Source of the DNA: Nostoc sp. UHCC 0302
Lineage (GTDB): Bacteria; Cyanobacteriota; Cyanobacteriia; Cyanobacteriales; Nostocaceae
Assembly (NCBI RefSeq): GCF_038096175.1
Contig: NZ_CP151099.1
Coordinates: 6,922,001 to 6,986,000, forward strand
DNA: 64,000 bases
Reading direction: 5' to 3'
In this document: positions 18,784-27,994 of the stretch, one piece after another
Layout: every line of letters begins with the position of its first letter
How positions within the stretch are numbered: position 1 is the stretch's first letter
Position numbers and translations under genes: made by a program
Notes under the pieces: generated by a model
Databases searched by the model: none
What the model saw: only the letters and a program-made list of their open reading frames with translations
What the model was told of the DNA's origin: nothing

Positions 18784-19464
18784 CTATAAACGTACAGTTG
18801 ACCGCAGCAACATCACTTTACGACTATCTACTAAGATGGCAAAAAAACCGCGATCGTTCAGTTTCTGCAATGTGTTATAGGCTTCAGTTTGGTTAGTAGT
18901 ATGAACTGCTAGCAAGTAAGGGCGTTGTCCATAAGAAGCAAAACCTACAGTACCTCCTACCACTTGTTGTACGTTATTTGCTAATTCTGGACGGTTAAAA
19001 TAATCCACTAGTACCGCATAACCTTGTCCTAAAGCTTGGGGACTATAACTGATTGTCTGCTGAGGTGGCTGCACAAATGGCTGCTGCACAGTTGGCTGCA
19101 CATCTGGTGTTGTCGGTCGAGTGGTAATGATCGCAGACAATCCCACAATACTGCTAACATACCTCGCCCAACGATTGGCATCGTCAATTTTATTAAACCC
19201 TCCTATCCGCGTCACCGTTTCATTAAGATATTTGCAGGTGATGGTTTTAAGTTCAGGTGGTAAGGCACTACGCAGTTGCTTTTGATTATCTGCTGTGGGA
19301 CTGACTACTAACAAAAGATATTCACCCGCATTCGGGGGTTGACAAGCGGGAATGGCTTGTTGGGCAAAGACAGAACTTGTGCCACCACTCAACCCCGCGT
19401 AAGCGAAGCTCGTCGTAGACATCGCTAATACTAAAACACTTGGTAAAGTCTTAAATCTTTGCAC
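18784..19464 (-). CDS. Exported SPOR-like protein of unknown function
   Basis: A 226-residue protein with a signal peptide (MQRFKTLPSVLVLAMSTTSFAYA). Two similar modules follow: EYLLLVVSPTADNQKQLRSA with NRWARYVSSIVGLSAIIT, and GYAVLVDYFNRPELANNVQQ with TNQTEAYNTLQKLNDRGFFA. Between them is a Gln/Pro linker (TTPDVQPTVQQPFVQPPQQT). The modules resemble the SPOR fold that binds denuded peptidoglycan, but the match is by pattern only. Probably periplasmic. The family is common in filamentous cyanobacteria; function is not known to me. Confidence 0.7.
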   Translation of the reverse strand: MQRFKTLPSVLVLAMSTTSFAYAGLSGGTSSVFAQQAIPACQPPNAGEYLLLVVSPTADNQKQLRSALPPELKTITCKYLNETVTRIGGFNKIDDANRWARYVSSIVGLSAIITTRPTTPDVQPTVQQPFVQPPQQTISYSPQALGQGYAVLVDYFNRPELANNVQQVVGGTVGFASYGQRPYLLAVHTTNQTEAYNTLQKLNDRGFFAILVDSRKVMLLRSTVRL

Positions 19465-19600
19465 AAAAGTTAGATAGGTAAATTGCCGTGTCTTAAAAGA
19501 TTTTATAAAAATATAATTTGTTCCTCCTAAAGGAAATTGAGAACTCTTAAGAAGCAGGGGGCAGGGGGCAAGGGAGAATAACTTTTAACTCCTAATTCCT

Positions 19601-19659
19601 GTAGAGACGCGTAGACGCTCGAAGAGTGGCTTCTCGTAAGAGCATAATCGCGTCTCTAC
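19601..19659. repeat. Composite hairpin repeat (GTAGAGACGCG arms with nested insert)
   Basis: Arms GTAGAGACGCG (19601-19611) and CGCGTCTCTAC (19649-19659) enclose a second repeat-like segment with GACGCTCGAAGAGTGGCTTC and CTCGTAAGAGC. It appears to be one dispersed repeat inserted in another. It lies between the SPOR-like gene and ycf54. Confidence 0.7.
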
Positions 19660-19687
19660 TCCTCACTCCCAATGCCCAATCTTCAAA

Positions 19688-20017
19688 TTAAGACACTGTA
19701 GCAAGTGATGCTAAGGCATCGGAGATAGTTTCAGAAGGAGCCTGAAATTCTCCTGTGTTCACGTACTCTAATCGCAATTTTAACCAAGTGATGAATTGGG
19801 AATTAGTAGAAATAATTGCTACTGCTGGTTGTGGACACTTCGCCTTTATCTCTGTAAATTGGGGCGCTTCTAAGAAAGCTGGTTGCTTAACCAACCAAAA
19901 ATCTATTTCTTTTTCTTGTTCGTGGTAGTAACGGGTACGCTCTTTGAGAACCTCATCTATCGGTTCTTCTTCTAGGAGAAAGCGTTGACTTGCCAAAACG
20001 TAGTAGTATGTTTGCAT
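19688..20017 (-). CDS. ycf54: Ycf54, Mg-protoporphyrin monomethyl ester cyclase accessory subunit
   Basis: A 109-residue member of the Ycf54/DUF2488 family. The signature is clear: TYYYVLASQRFLLEEEPIDE, RTRYYHEQEKEIDFWLVKQP and CPQPAVAIISTNSQFITWLK. Ycf54 binds the AcsF oxidative cyclase and is needed to form the isocyclic ring of chlorophyll. No other chlorophyll gene lies next to it here. A SnoaL-like gene lies 64 bases upstream on the same strand. Confidence 0.93.
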   Translation of the reverse strand: MQTYYYVLASQRFLLEEEPIDEVLKERTRYYHEQEKEIDFWLVKQPAFLEAPQFTEIKAKCPQPAVAIISTNSQFITWLKLRLEYVNTGEFQAPSETISDALASLATVS

Positions 20018-20081
20018 TTTCTTCCTTTGGTTGCTATTACATAATTTAAGGGTACAGTGTGTAGCATTGTACCCTTACAAA

Positions 20082-20798
20082 CTAACTCTTCTGGAATTTC
20101 TTGAACCAAGAGAAGGGACAACCACTTCCTTGATTGTCAACATTTGCCTGTTTGCCAGCAGCTGTGAGCTTTTCTAAAAACAGGCTGTTGTCAAAGTAGT
20201 GTTCCAAGGAAACAATCTTTAAGTCATCGGTTACGTGAGCAATGCTCATACCGATAATTTCCACTGTCTCTCCAGTAGGGGCATAGTCTTTGTATGTACC
20301 GTTAAAATGTCCCCAATGCCGCCATTTAAATGTGACATTTGGTGGGCCTGAGAAAACTTCCAGCACTTCCCAAGGAAATCCCTGGGGAAATGTTGTATGG
20401 AAGACTTTTGCAGATGATTCAAAGCTTTCTTCTGAAGCTTTATAATGTTCTGAATCAGCCATGAATAAGTTGTAAGTACCTTGCGCTGATAAATCTGCTG
20501 CTGTGTAATCTACTCCGCCATTGGTACTTACCCGAAACTTTTCATTCACAACAGACAACCACTGCTGTGGGTTAGTCTTGAATGATACCTCCATCTCAAA
20601 GGTTCTCACCAAGTTTTGGACGATCGCTTCTAATGTACCCTCAAGATGATTTTGTGTACTCTCTTGGGCAAGATTCTTTTTAGAGCGGGAATAATCAGGA
20701 GGTGTCTGATAACGCCATTGGGCATCAGTGCTTGCTGCAATCACTTGATCTCTATCGTGTACCCAAAGTGGCAGGTTGTTAGACTCTGTTGCGCTCAT
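20082..20798 (-). CDS. SnoaL-like / plant pathogen-related-protein-like polyketide-cyclase fold protein
   Basis: A 238-residue protein whose central part (about 60-210) reads as an NTF2/SnoaL-like fold. WRHWGHFNGTYKDYAPTGET and HVTDDLKIVSLEHYFDNSLF recall SnoaL-like ester cyclases and the plant 'pathogen-related protein' group. It is soluble, with no signal peptide. The enzymatic role is unknown. It may share a transcript with ycf54 downstream. Confidence is good for the fold, low for function. Confidence 0.7.
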   Translation of the reverse strand: MSATESNNLPLWVHDRDQVIAASTDAQWRYQTPPDYSRSKKNLAQESTQNHLEGTLEAIVQNLVRTFEMEVSFKTNPQQWLSVVNEKFRVSTNGGVDYTAADLSAQGTYNLFMADSEHYKASEESFESSAKVFHTTFPQGFPWEVLEVFSGPPNVTFKWRHWGHFNGTYKDYAPTGETVEIIGMSIAHVTDDLKIVSLEHYFDNSLFLEKLTAAGKQANVDNQGSGCPFSWFKKFQKS

Positions 20799-20858
20799 AA
20801 AATCTTTGTTTCAGATTTAGTTTGAAATTTCCAGATTACGCAGTTACAACCCCTCTAA

Positions 20859-20990
20859 ATGTTGGGTGTTGGGTGTTGGGTGTTGGGTGTTGGGTGTTGG
20901 GAGTTAGGAGTTATCATTCTCTCCCTATGTCCCCCTTGTCTCCCCAGTCGCCAGTCGCCAGTCCCCAGCCCCCAGTCCCTAATCCCCATT
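20859..20990. repeat. Heptamer repeats (TGTTGGG and CCCCAGT types)
   Basis: About six perfect copies of the heptamer TGTTGGG at 20861-20900 are followed by CCAGTCGCCAGTCGCCAGT and CCCAGCCCCCAGTCCC at about 20943-20980. G-rich and C-rich halves can pair across the centre. It abuts the 3' end of pdxJ. Confidence 0.8.
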
Positions 20991-21704
20991 CCCTCGTATA
21001 GCTTGTTTCATCTCGCGGACTGCTCTTTCTATGCCTACTAAGGCTGCTCGGCTGATGATGGTATGACCGATGTTCAGTTCTTCCATTCCTGGAAGTGCAG
21101 CCACTGGGTAAACGTTCCAGTAGGTGAGTCCATGCCCAGCATTCACTCGCAATCCAGCTTTAATTGCTTGCTCGCAACCTTTTGCTAACACTGCTAATTC
21201 TTGCTGGCGATTAGTTTCATCTTTAGCTTCAGCATATTGTCCTGTGTGCAGTTCAATAAACTGTGCTTGTACCTTGACAGATGCTTCAATTTGTGCAGGT
21301 TCAGCATCTATAAAAAGACTGACTGGAATGCTAGCGTTCTGCAATTTATCAACTATTTCACCTATTCTAGCAATTTGCCCAACAATATCTAAACCGCCTT
21401 CTGTAGTGACTTCTTCCCGTTTTTCGGGTACTAAAGTCACATAATCCGGTTTGATGTCGAGAGCGATCGCTAGCATTTCATCTGTAGCGGCCATTTCTAG
21501 ATTAAGATGCGTTCTGACCGTTTGCCGCAACAAACGTACATCTCGGTCTTGAATATGCCGCCGATCTTCCCGCAGATGTACCGTAATACCATCTGCACCC
21601 CCCAATTCTGCCAACACTGCCGCTGCTATGGGGTCTGGTTCCACCGTCCGCCGCGCTTGCCGGATGGTAGCAATGTGGTCGATGTTAACACCAAGTGTAG
21701 GCAA
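20979..21704 (-). CDS. pdxJ: PdxJ, pyridoxine 5'-phosphate synthase
   Basis: Condenses 1-deoxyxylulose 5-phosphate with 3-amino-2-oxopropyl phosphate, the last step in DXP-dependent vitamin B6 synthesis. Diagnostic motifs: [17 protein letters not shown] at the start, [65 protein letters not shown] and [16 protein letters not shown]. The 241-residue length is normal; the last few residues (IRGNGD) run into the edge of a C-rich repeat, which may have replaced the original tail. Confidence 0.96.
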   Translation of the reverse strand: MPTLGVNIDHIATIRQARRTVEPDPIAAAVLAELGGADGITVHLREDRRHIQDRDVRLLRQTVRTHLNLEMAATDEMLAIALDIKPDYVTLVPEKREEVTTEGGLDIVGQIARIGEIVDKLQNASIPVSLFIDAEPAQIEASVKVQAQFIELHTGQYAEAKDETNRQQELAVLAKGCEQAIKAGLRVNAGHGLTYWNVYPVAALPGMEELNIGHTIISRAALVGIERAVREMKQAIRGNGD

Positions 21705-22278
21705 CCTTAATACTCCCTATTCACAGTCCTCAGAACTTGATTTTACCGGAAATATTGAGGCATCGGGGATTGGGCAGAATTTTTTTCTATTGCGATCGCT
21801 GATCAAATTGTTGTAGAAGGACATGGGGAACAATTCATGTTGATTCAATATTTCCCGAAGGAACAGCGTTTATAGTAACGTTACCAATACAGGCGTAATT
21901 ACTACTAAGTAGCTAGCATTAATATTTTTCTAAAATTTAGTTATAATTTCTTTTTCTCCTAATTATTGAATTAATCAATTAATATGTTCAGCAATATTTA
22001 ACTATTATTAGAAGTCACAATAATTTTGAATTTTAGAAATTAGGTTAAGTGACTTGCAAAAAAAATTATTTAGTAGGGTGTGTTATAAACTTTAGTCCTA
22101 ACGCACCATCAGATTTAGGGTACGTTATGCTGACGCGATAACACACCGTACGATCTGTAATCAATAGTTAAATATTTTTTAATAGGAAGTTCCTAAATGT
22201 AATTTGTACGTCTTAATTTAGGAAGCTCTCGGCAGATTATCATAGAAATCTAAAGCTTCCCGAGAAAGGCGATCGCTC
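21705..22278. other. Intergenic region with a MITE-like fold-back element
   Basis: No gene. At 22073-22151 arms GTAGGGTGTGTTAT (22073-22086) and ATAACACACCGTAC (22138-22151) enclose an internal stretch with TAACGCACC and GGTACGTTATGC. This is the style of miniature inverted-repeat elements common in Nostoc genomes. The rest is AT-rich. Confidence 0.6.
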
Positions 22279-23001
22279 ATGACTACTGAGACAAATCCAG
22301 CAGCCATTGTGGATTGGGAACCCCCCATGCCACCTACAGATTTAATTTTTGATGATGGTAAACCCTTGGAATCAAATCGCCACCGTATTGCCATAAATGT
22401 TTTGATTCGGTCATTGCAACAAGCTTGGGCTGATCGCAATGATTTCTTCACTGGGGGCAATATGTTTATTTACTACAGTAGCGCCCAAGTTCGTAATCGT
22501 GACTTCCGTGGGCCAGATTTCTTTGCAGTGCTGAATGTTGACGGCAATAGCTCTAGACAAGGCTGGGTAGTCTGGGAGGAAAATGGTCGTTATCCTGATG
22601 TAATCGTGGAGTTAATGTCACCATCTACGGCAGCAATAGACAAGGGTATTAAGAAAAACCTTTACGAACAAACTTTCCGTACCTCAGATTATTTCGTCTA
22701 TGATCCCTTTGATCCTAATTCTTTGCAAGGATGGCATTTAGATGATAATCAGCAGTATCAACCTTTGACACCAAATGAGCGTGGGTGGCTATGGTGTAAG
22801 CGCTTAAGTTTATGGTTGGGAACGAGTGAGGGGACAATAGACAGAGAAACGGCGATATGGTTGCGGTTTTATGATGTGGCTGGCAATTTGGTTTTGTTAC
22901 CAGAGGAGGCTGCTGCTGCAAGAGAGCCAGCCGCACTTGCACAGGCAGAGCGTTTAGCGGCTAGATTAAGGGAACTAGGGGAAAATCCAGATGTTTTGTG
23001 A
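22279..23001 (+). CDS. Uma2-family (DUF820) putative endonuclease
   Basis: A 240-residue member of the Uma2/DUF820 family, PD-(D/E)xK nuclease-like proteins much expanded in cyanobacteria. Core residues are visible: FRGPDFFAVLNVDG, then PDVIVELMSPSTAAIDKGIK with YEQTFRTSDYFVYDP. A C-terminal helix-rich tail (EEAAAAREPAALAQAERLAARLRELGENPD) is a coiled-coil extension typical of the group. Biological role unknown. A second, broken family member lies at 33851. Confidence 0.85.
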   Translation: MTTETNPAAIVDWEPPMPPTDLIFDDGKPLESNRHRIAINVLIRSLQQAWADRNDFFTGGNMFIYYSSAQVRNRDFRGPDFFAVLNVDGNSSRQGWVVWEENGRYPDVIVELMSPSTAAIDKGIKKNLYEQTFRTSDYFVYDPFDPNSLQGWHLDDNQQYQPLTPNERGWLWCKRLSLWLGTSEGTIDRETAIWLRFYDVAGNLVLLPEEAAAAREPAALAQAERLAARLRELGENPDVL

Positions 23002-23081
23002 CAGTTTTTGGCTTTTTTGATTTGCTTGGACTACAGTTTTGAGTTTTACTTTCAGGTTGAATTGGCCAAGCTCATTTTTTT

Positions 23082-23213
23082 ATGAAGAGACAAGTAATTA
23101 TATATCCCGGAGAAGATGATTACTGGGTAGCTGAATTTTACAAAAATTTACTAATTTCAAGTAAAAATTCGGTAGAAAAGGGCGATCGCCATTTATCTAA
23201 CTCGAAGCACTAG
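23082..23213 (+). pseudogene. HicB-like antitoxin remnant
   Basis: A 43-residue frame beginning MKRQVIIYPGEDDYWVAEFY closely resembles the first strand of HicB-family antitoxins, which usually start VIIYPGEDGYWVAECPSLPG. After the first 18 residues the similarity is lost and the frame stops at TAG 23211-23213, overlapping the convergent permease gene. No HicA toxin is nearby. Probably a truncated remnant. Confidence 0.4.
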
Positions 23214-23979
23214 TATAAAATCGTAGTGCAAACCGCCAAAACCAAGTAGAAACTAAAAACAGCACTAATGCCAATACTGACGCACCAATTAACCAAGTTA
23301 TTTGCCCACGCCCCAGTATTACTTCGGCTGGTATGGTAGTTAAAAAAGCTACTGGCATCACAAAAGTGAAGAAAAAACGGTAAGCAGTGGGATATGCTGC
23401 GATCGGATACCTTCCGGCTTCTAACAAACCGCGCAGCACCTCAGTAGCATTATATATTTTCACAAACCAGATACTTGTCGCTCCTAGTATGAACCACAAG
23501 CTGTAGAGAATCACTAAACCGAAAAACAACGGTACTAAGCTAACTAAATAGTTGCTTATTCCTACATTTAGCCTTCTGCCTGCGTAGCCAATCATGATGC
23601 TACCAAAGATAAGATCCGGCAGTCCCCAAGGTGAAACAGTATGCATAGAAAGCCAAAACTGACTAGGGATTGGTTTTAATAATACAAAGTCTAATGTGCC
23701 TTCTTGCACATGGCGGACAATACGATTCAAGTTCGGGGCCAGAAAGGTGGCAGAAAATCCTTGCAGTAAAGTAAAAATCCCTACAACTACTAAAGCGGCT
23801 TCCCATGACCAGCCACTAAAAGTGTAGCCATTACCATAAAACAAGAATAGTCCGAACAGGCTACCTGCAAGATTACCTAAACTGCTGAGGGTAGCAATGA
23901 GGAAGTTAATGCGATATTCCATTTCAGCAGCAATGGCAGCACTCCAAAATCGTCCTAATACTTTCAAATATCTTCGCAT
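23197..23979 (-). CDS. ABC-2 type transporter permease (DUF990-like)
   Basis: An integral membrane protein of about 260 residues with six hydrophobic segments: RINFLIATLSSLGNLAGSLF, AALVVVGIFTLLQGFSATF, YLVSLVPLFFGLVILYSLWF and ITWLIGASVLALVLFLV among them. It resembles the ABC-2 family permeases usually found as pairs with an ATPase. Neither a second permease nor the ATPase lies alongside, so partners are elsewhere. The start chosen is ATG 23979 (MRRYLKVLG); a TTG six codons upstream is possible. Substrate unknown. Confidence 0.8.
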   Translation of the reverse strand: MRRYLKVLGRFWSAAIAAEMEYRINFLIATLSSLGNLAGSLFGLFLFYGNGYTFSGWSWEAALVVVGIFTLLQGFSATFLAPNLNRIVRHVQEGTLDFVLLKPIPSQFWLSMHTVSPWGLPDLIFGSIMIGYAGRRLNVGISNYLVSLVPLFFGLVILYSLWFILGATSIWFVKIYNATEVLRGLLEAGRYPIAAYPTAYRFFFTFVMPVAFLTTIPAEVILGRGQITWLIGASVLALVLFLVSTWFWRFALRFYTSASS

Positions 23980-24128
23980 TTTGCACCCGAAACTCAATAT
24001 CTACTGCTTGTGATCACATTTTTATGATTACAAAATAACTTTACTTAAACTTAATATTATTTTTGATTCAGAAAAATTGCTGAATGTTAAGATTTTGTAT
24101 GCCTACTGTTATAAAGATAAGAAATTAT

Positions 24129-24734
24129 ATGCATTTAGATTTACCACAACTGATTAAATCACTTGGCTATTTTGGAGTATGGGGGATTATATTTGCTGAA
24201 TCTGGTTTATTAATTGGTTTTTTTCTGCCTGGGGACAGTTTATTATTCACTGCGGGATTTGTCGCATCTCAGAATTTATTGAATATTTGGATTCTGATTG
24301 GTGGTGCTTTTATTTGTGCAGTTTTAGGTGACAATGTTGGCTATGCTACTGGCAATAGATTTGGTAGAAGGTTATTTCAGAAGGAAGATTCATGGTTATT
24401 TCACAAAAAACATATTGTGAAAACCCAAAAATTCTATCAAAAACACGGTAAGAAAACGATTGTATTAGCAAGGTTTGTACCAATTGTACGAACTTTTGCG
24501 CCGATTGTAGCCGGACTCGGTGCTATGCATTATCGGACATTTATGTCTTACAACTTAATTGGCGGCTTCATTTGGACATTTGGAATTACTTTTTTAGGGT
24601 TTTTCTTAGGTAAATCTTTGCCACCGGAACAGGTAGACAAATATTTATTACCCATTATTGGATTAATTATAGTTGTTTCTTTGCTACCATCAATTCTTCA
24701 TCTTGTACAAGAAGGCAGAGCAAATAAACAATAA
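24129..24734 (+). CDS. DedA-family membrane protein
   Basis: DedA/SNARE-associated (VTT-domain) proteins are thought to move lipid-linked carriers or phospholipids across membranes. Visible hallmarks: FAESGLLIGFFLPGDSLLF, GDNVGYATGNRFGRR and FVPIVRTFAPIVAGLGAMHY, with the conserved Glu, Asp and Arg residues. It ends in two hydrophobic helices. I chose ATG 24129 (MHLDLPQLI); ATGs at 24099 and 24084 are also in frame. Confidence 0.9.
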   Translation: MHLDLPQLIKSLGYFGVWGIIFAESGLLIGFFLPGDSLLFTAGFVASQNLLNIWILIGGAFICAVLGDNVGYATGNRFGRRLFQKEDSWLFHKKHIVKTQKFYQKHGKKTIVLARFVPIVRTFAPIVAGLGAMHYRTFMSYNLIGGFIWTFGITFLGFFLGKSLPPEQVDKYLLPIIGLIIVVSLLPSILHLVQEGRANKQ

Positions 24735-25091
24735 AACATTGCTTTGATAACTTAAGAGTTAAACACATAATAAAAAGCTGGATTTATATCTGATTTTAAA
24801 TTGGTTGAAGTAGGGACGCACAGATGTGTATCCCTACTTAATAGACTAGTAAAATAAAGATATAAAATAAAGCAAACAAGTGGCAATAAGTTAGAGATTT
24901 GTATTAATTGTTGCCTATTTAATCTCAAAAATCTAAATACTTATAGATTTGCTATATTTTATACTTAATTTACGTGTAATTTACGTAGTTTATGAAAATA
25001 GAAGTAAATTTCGGCACCAGTAAAAATTAACTATTCAGAAACTCTGCAAAAGCTGGTAGCGTCAAACATAGGAAGATATTGTTGTGGATCT
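24735..25091. other. Intergenic region with hairpin repeat
   Basis: AT-rich with no gene. At 24810-24837 a fold-back has GTAGGGA and TCCCTAC at its ends and GCACAGATGTGT in its centre, a divergent relative of the GTAGAGACG hairpins. Confidence 0.5.
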
Positions 25092-26822
25092 TTGAGCTTG
25101 AAAACGCGTTCTAATTACTGGCAACTGCTGCCTTATATTCGACCCCAATGGCAAAATATTATCAAGGGATTTATCGGCATTTTGGGATATGTGCTGGCAA
25201 CATTAACGCTGATTAATCTGGCTGGGAAATTGGCAACTCCCTTTGGACAAGGTAATGTAGTAGCGATCGCTCAGCTAGCTGGCAGTTGTAGTGTAGTCTT
25301 TCTTGTCAGAGGTTTTTTTCAGTCTGTACAAGATATATACATGGCGAAAGCCTCCCTAAGAGTTGCTTTTCACCTCCGCCAACAAGTATACGCCCATCTT
25401 CAAAAGCTAAATCTCAGCTACTTTGAAAAAGCAAAAGCAGGTGATTTATCTTACCGCCTCACGGAAGATGTTGACCGGATTGGTGAGGTAGTAAATAAAC
25501 TATCTCATGACTTCATCCCCTGCGTTTTGCAGTTGTTGGCAATTCCGATTTACATGATTTATCTGAATTGGCAACTGACACTAGCAACAGTAATAATTGC
25601 GCCGCTGATGGCTATTTTGATTGGCTGGTTTGGCGAAAGGTTACGTAAGTATTCTTTAAGAAGTCAAAACCGTGTATCAGGTTTATCGGCAATTCTCACG
25701 GAAGTTTTTAGCGGTATCCGTTTGGTACAAGCTTTTGCTGCCGAAAATTATGAAATCGCCCGATTTGGGCATGAAGCAGAACGCAGCCTCAAAGCTAAAT
25801 ATTCAGCAGAACGCTTAAAAGCCATACAGATTCCGATAGTGGGATTTCTGGAAGCCTTAAGTGCATTATCAATATTGATAGTGGGAGCATGGCAAATATC
25901 TCGAAATAACTTGACGGTGGCTGAGTTTTTCAGTTACCTAGCTGCTGCCGGGTTATTAATTGACCCCATTGGCCATGTAACTAACAACTACAACGAATTT
26001 AAACAGGGCGAAGCATCTGTTGATCGAGTTTTTGAATTGTTGGCAATTCAACCGACGGTGGTAGAAAAACGAAATGCGATCGCCCTCCCGCCCGTAAGTG
26101 GCAAAGTAGAATATCGTCATGTGAGCTTTGCCTATAAACCCGGTGAACCTGTATTAAAAGATATTAGTTTATTGGTATTGCCAGGTGAAGCGATCGCACT
26201 CGTGGGTGCTTCTGGTGCAGGTAAAACCACTTTTGTCAATCTTCTCCCCCGTTTCTACGATCCCGAAGCTGGTGAAATATTGATTGACGGTATTAATATT
26301 CGCGATGTCAAACTGCATAGTCTGCGGCGACAAATTGGGATTGTTCCCCAAGAAACCATCATGTTTTCTGGAACAATTGCCCAAAATATCGCTTTTGGAC
26401 AAAACTCTTTTGATCTGGAAGCAGTTGCAGCAGCAGCGAAAATTGCTAACGCCCATCAGTTTATTAGTGAACTACCGGATGGTTATCAAACTTGGGTAGG
26501 TGAACGCGGGGTAAATTTATCGGGTGGACAACGCCAAAGAATTGCGATCGCTCGTGCTGTTTTGCTTAACCCACAAATTTTAATATTAGATGAGGCGACA
26601 TCTGCATTAGATTCTGAGTCGGAAGCGCTGGTACAAGAAGCGCTGGAAAGACTCATGCAGAACCGGACTGTATTTATTATTGCTCACCGTTTATCAACGG
26701 TAAGAAGATGCGATCGCATTTTAGTTCTCGAACAAGGACAAATTGTCGAATCAGGAACCCATGAAGAATTATTAGTACTTGAGCATCGCTATGCGCGATT
26801 TTATGCTCAGCAGTTTAGTTAA
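25092..26822 (+). CDS. ABC exporter, MsbA-like half-transporter
   Basis: A 576-residue fused permease-ATPase. The membrane domain (about 1-315) has six predicted helices. The ATPase has Walker A GASGAGKTT, Q-loop IVPQE, signature LSGGQRQR, Walker B ILILDEATSALD and the H-loop IAHRLST. Families of this type export lipids, polysaccharide precursors or peptides; the substrate here is unknown. It starts at TTG 25092, because the frame is closed by TGA directly upstream. A parvulin-type isomerase gene lies convergently just downstream. Confidence 0.9.
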   Translation: MSLKTRSNYWQLLPYIRPQWQNIIKGFIGILGYVLATLTLINLAGKLATPFGQGNVVAIAQLAGSCSVVFLVRGFFQSVQDIYMAKASLRVAFHLRQQVYAHLQKLNLSYFEKAKAGDLSYRLTEDVDRIGEVVNKLSHDFIPCVLQLLAIPIYMIYLNWQLTLATVIIAPLMAILIGWFGERLRKYSLRSQNRVSGLSAILTEVFSGIRLVQAFAAENYEIARFGHEAERSLKAKYSAERLKAIQIPIVGFLEALSALSILIVGAWQISRNNLTVAEFFSYLAAAGLLIDPIGHVTNNYNEFKQGEASVDRVFELLAIQPTVVEKRNAIALPPVSGKVEYRHVSFAYKPGEPVLKDISLLVLPGEAIALVGASGAGKTTFVNLLPRFYDPEAGEILIDGINIRDVKLHSLRRQIGIVPQETIMFSGTIAQNIAFGQNSFDLEAVAAAAKIANAHQFISELPDGYQTWVGERGVNLSGGQRQRIAIARAVLLNPQILILDEATSALDSESEALVQEALERLMQNRTVFIIAHRLSTVRRCDRILVLEQGQIVESGTHEELLVLEHRYARFYAQQFS

Positions 26823-26845
26823 CGTCAAGAGTTAAGGGTCAAGAG

Positions 26846-27634
26846 TTAGTTATTCTTCCCCTGCTCTTCATCTCCCTCATCTGCATCATTTGATACAGAT
26901 ACAATTTGCCTTTGCTGTTCCTGTAGCCACATTTCAAAGAGTTCATTCAGCAGGCGGACTTTCATCGATTCATCTAATTGTGCTGGAATAAATTTTTCTA
27001 ACCGCAAAATCACAAACCATTCAGCAATTCGGGTAGGGGGCAGTATTTGCCCTGGTTGACTGCTATGGAGCATTTGCACCATAGTTGGATGTAGTGCATT
27101 CAGTTCAACTGGGCCTACTAACCCACCAGTTTGGGCTTCTGGCCCTAGTGAGAATTCCCTAGCTACCTCTGCAAAAGACTTTTCTTCTGCCTGAATCCGA
27201 AAGTAAAGTTCTTGGGCAATTCCTACATCTTGAGTTCGTAGTAGAGAGTAAATGACTTTATCTAGTTTTCCTTTGCACTGAAAAAAGTAAGATTCCAGTT
27301 TGTTACCCCAAGTAGCTTGCTTAAACTTTTCAATTTTGAGCTTACGCGTAGTAACATTTTCTAATTGATTCGGAGTCAGTCCTTGATATACCATCCAAGC
27401 TTGGATGTCAGCTTCAGATTTTAACTGTTTTTCTGCGTAAAACTGCTGTTGAGCTTGGGCTATTTCTTCTGGGGTGTATTCTATTGTTACATTCCCAGAG
27501 CGTGAGCTTTGCTCAATCGCCTCATCAATAATTAATTCCCGCTGCAACTGTGGCAACATTTGGTAACTTGCCAGTAAGGGAATCAGTTCACTAGCTGCGA
27601 TCGTACGATTACCGATTTGGAGCGCTTCAGTCAT
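26846..27634 (-). CDS. Parvulin-type peptidylprolyl isomerase
   Basis: A 262-residue protein. Residues about 1-120 are a helical SurA-like chaperone region. A parvulin domain follows at about 135-225: YFRIQAEEKSFAEVAREFSL, then GPEAQTGGLVGPV and EWFVILRLEKF. No signal peptide is seen, so it is probably cytoplasmic. In cyanobacteria this type often lies beside peptide-exporting ABC transporters; here one is convergent with it. The C-terminus is acidic. Confidence 0.83.
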   Translation of the reverse strand: MTEALQIGNRTIAASELIPLLASYQMLPQLQRELIIDEAIEQSSRSGNVTIEYTPEEIAQAQQQFYAEKQLKSEADIQAWMVYQGLTPNQLENVTTRKLKIEKFKQATWGNKLESYFFQCKGKLDKVIYSLLRTQDVGIAQELYFRIQAEEKSFAEVAREFSLGPEAQTGGLVGPVELNALHPTMVQMLHSSQPGQILPPTRIAEWFVILRLEKFIPAQLDESMKVRLLNELFEMWLQEQQRQIVSVSNDADEGDEEQGKNN

Positions 27635-27994
27635 TAGCTTTCGGGCATATTTAGGAATAACTTACCTGTCAAAGAAGCTACAGTGTAGCCCATTTACTGA
27701 GAGATTTTGCATTAATCCCAACGAGTTTAGGCACGCCAACCTCTTTTGCAACAATGAGATAATGATTTACTGACATCATCTAAAATATACATTTTATATA
27801 AGTTTTTATCAAAGATTATACTTAAAACAATTCCCCAATCCCTGTATAAGACTGAGGAAGTTAGGCAGAAAATGTAAATTTTAAACTTGATTCAATATTT
27901 TAAAATACATAAATTTGTAGGTAATATATATTACCTACAAATTTATGTTCTTCAATCTAATTCAAAACCGGGATCGGTTTTAATAAGTTTTAAG
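27635..27994. other. Intergenic region with a perfect 34-base palindrome
   Basis: At 27911-27944 arms AAATTTGTAGGTAAT and ATTACCTACAAATTT enclose four bases. It lies just after the cytochrome cM stop codon (minus strand) and may act as its terminator. The remaining sequence is AT-rich, with no gene seen. Confidence 0.65.
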
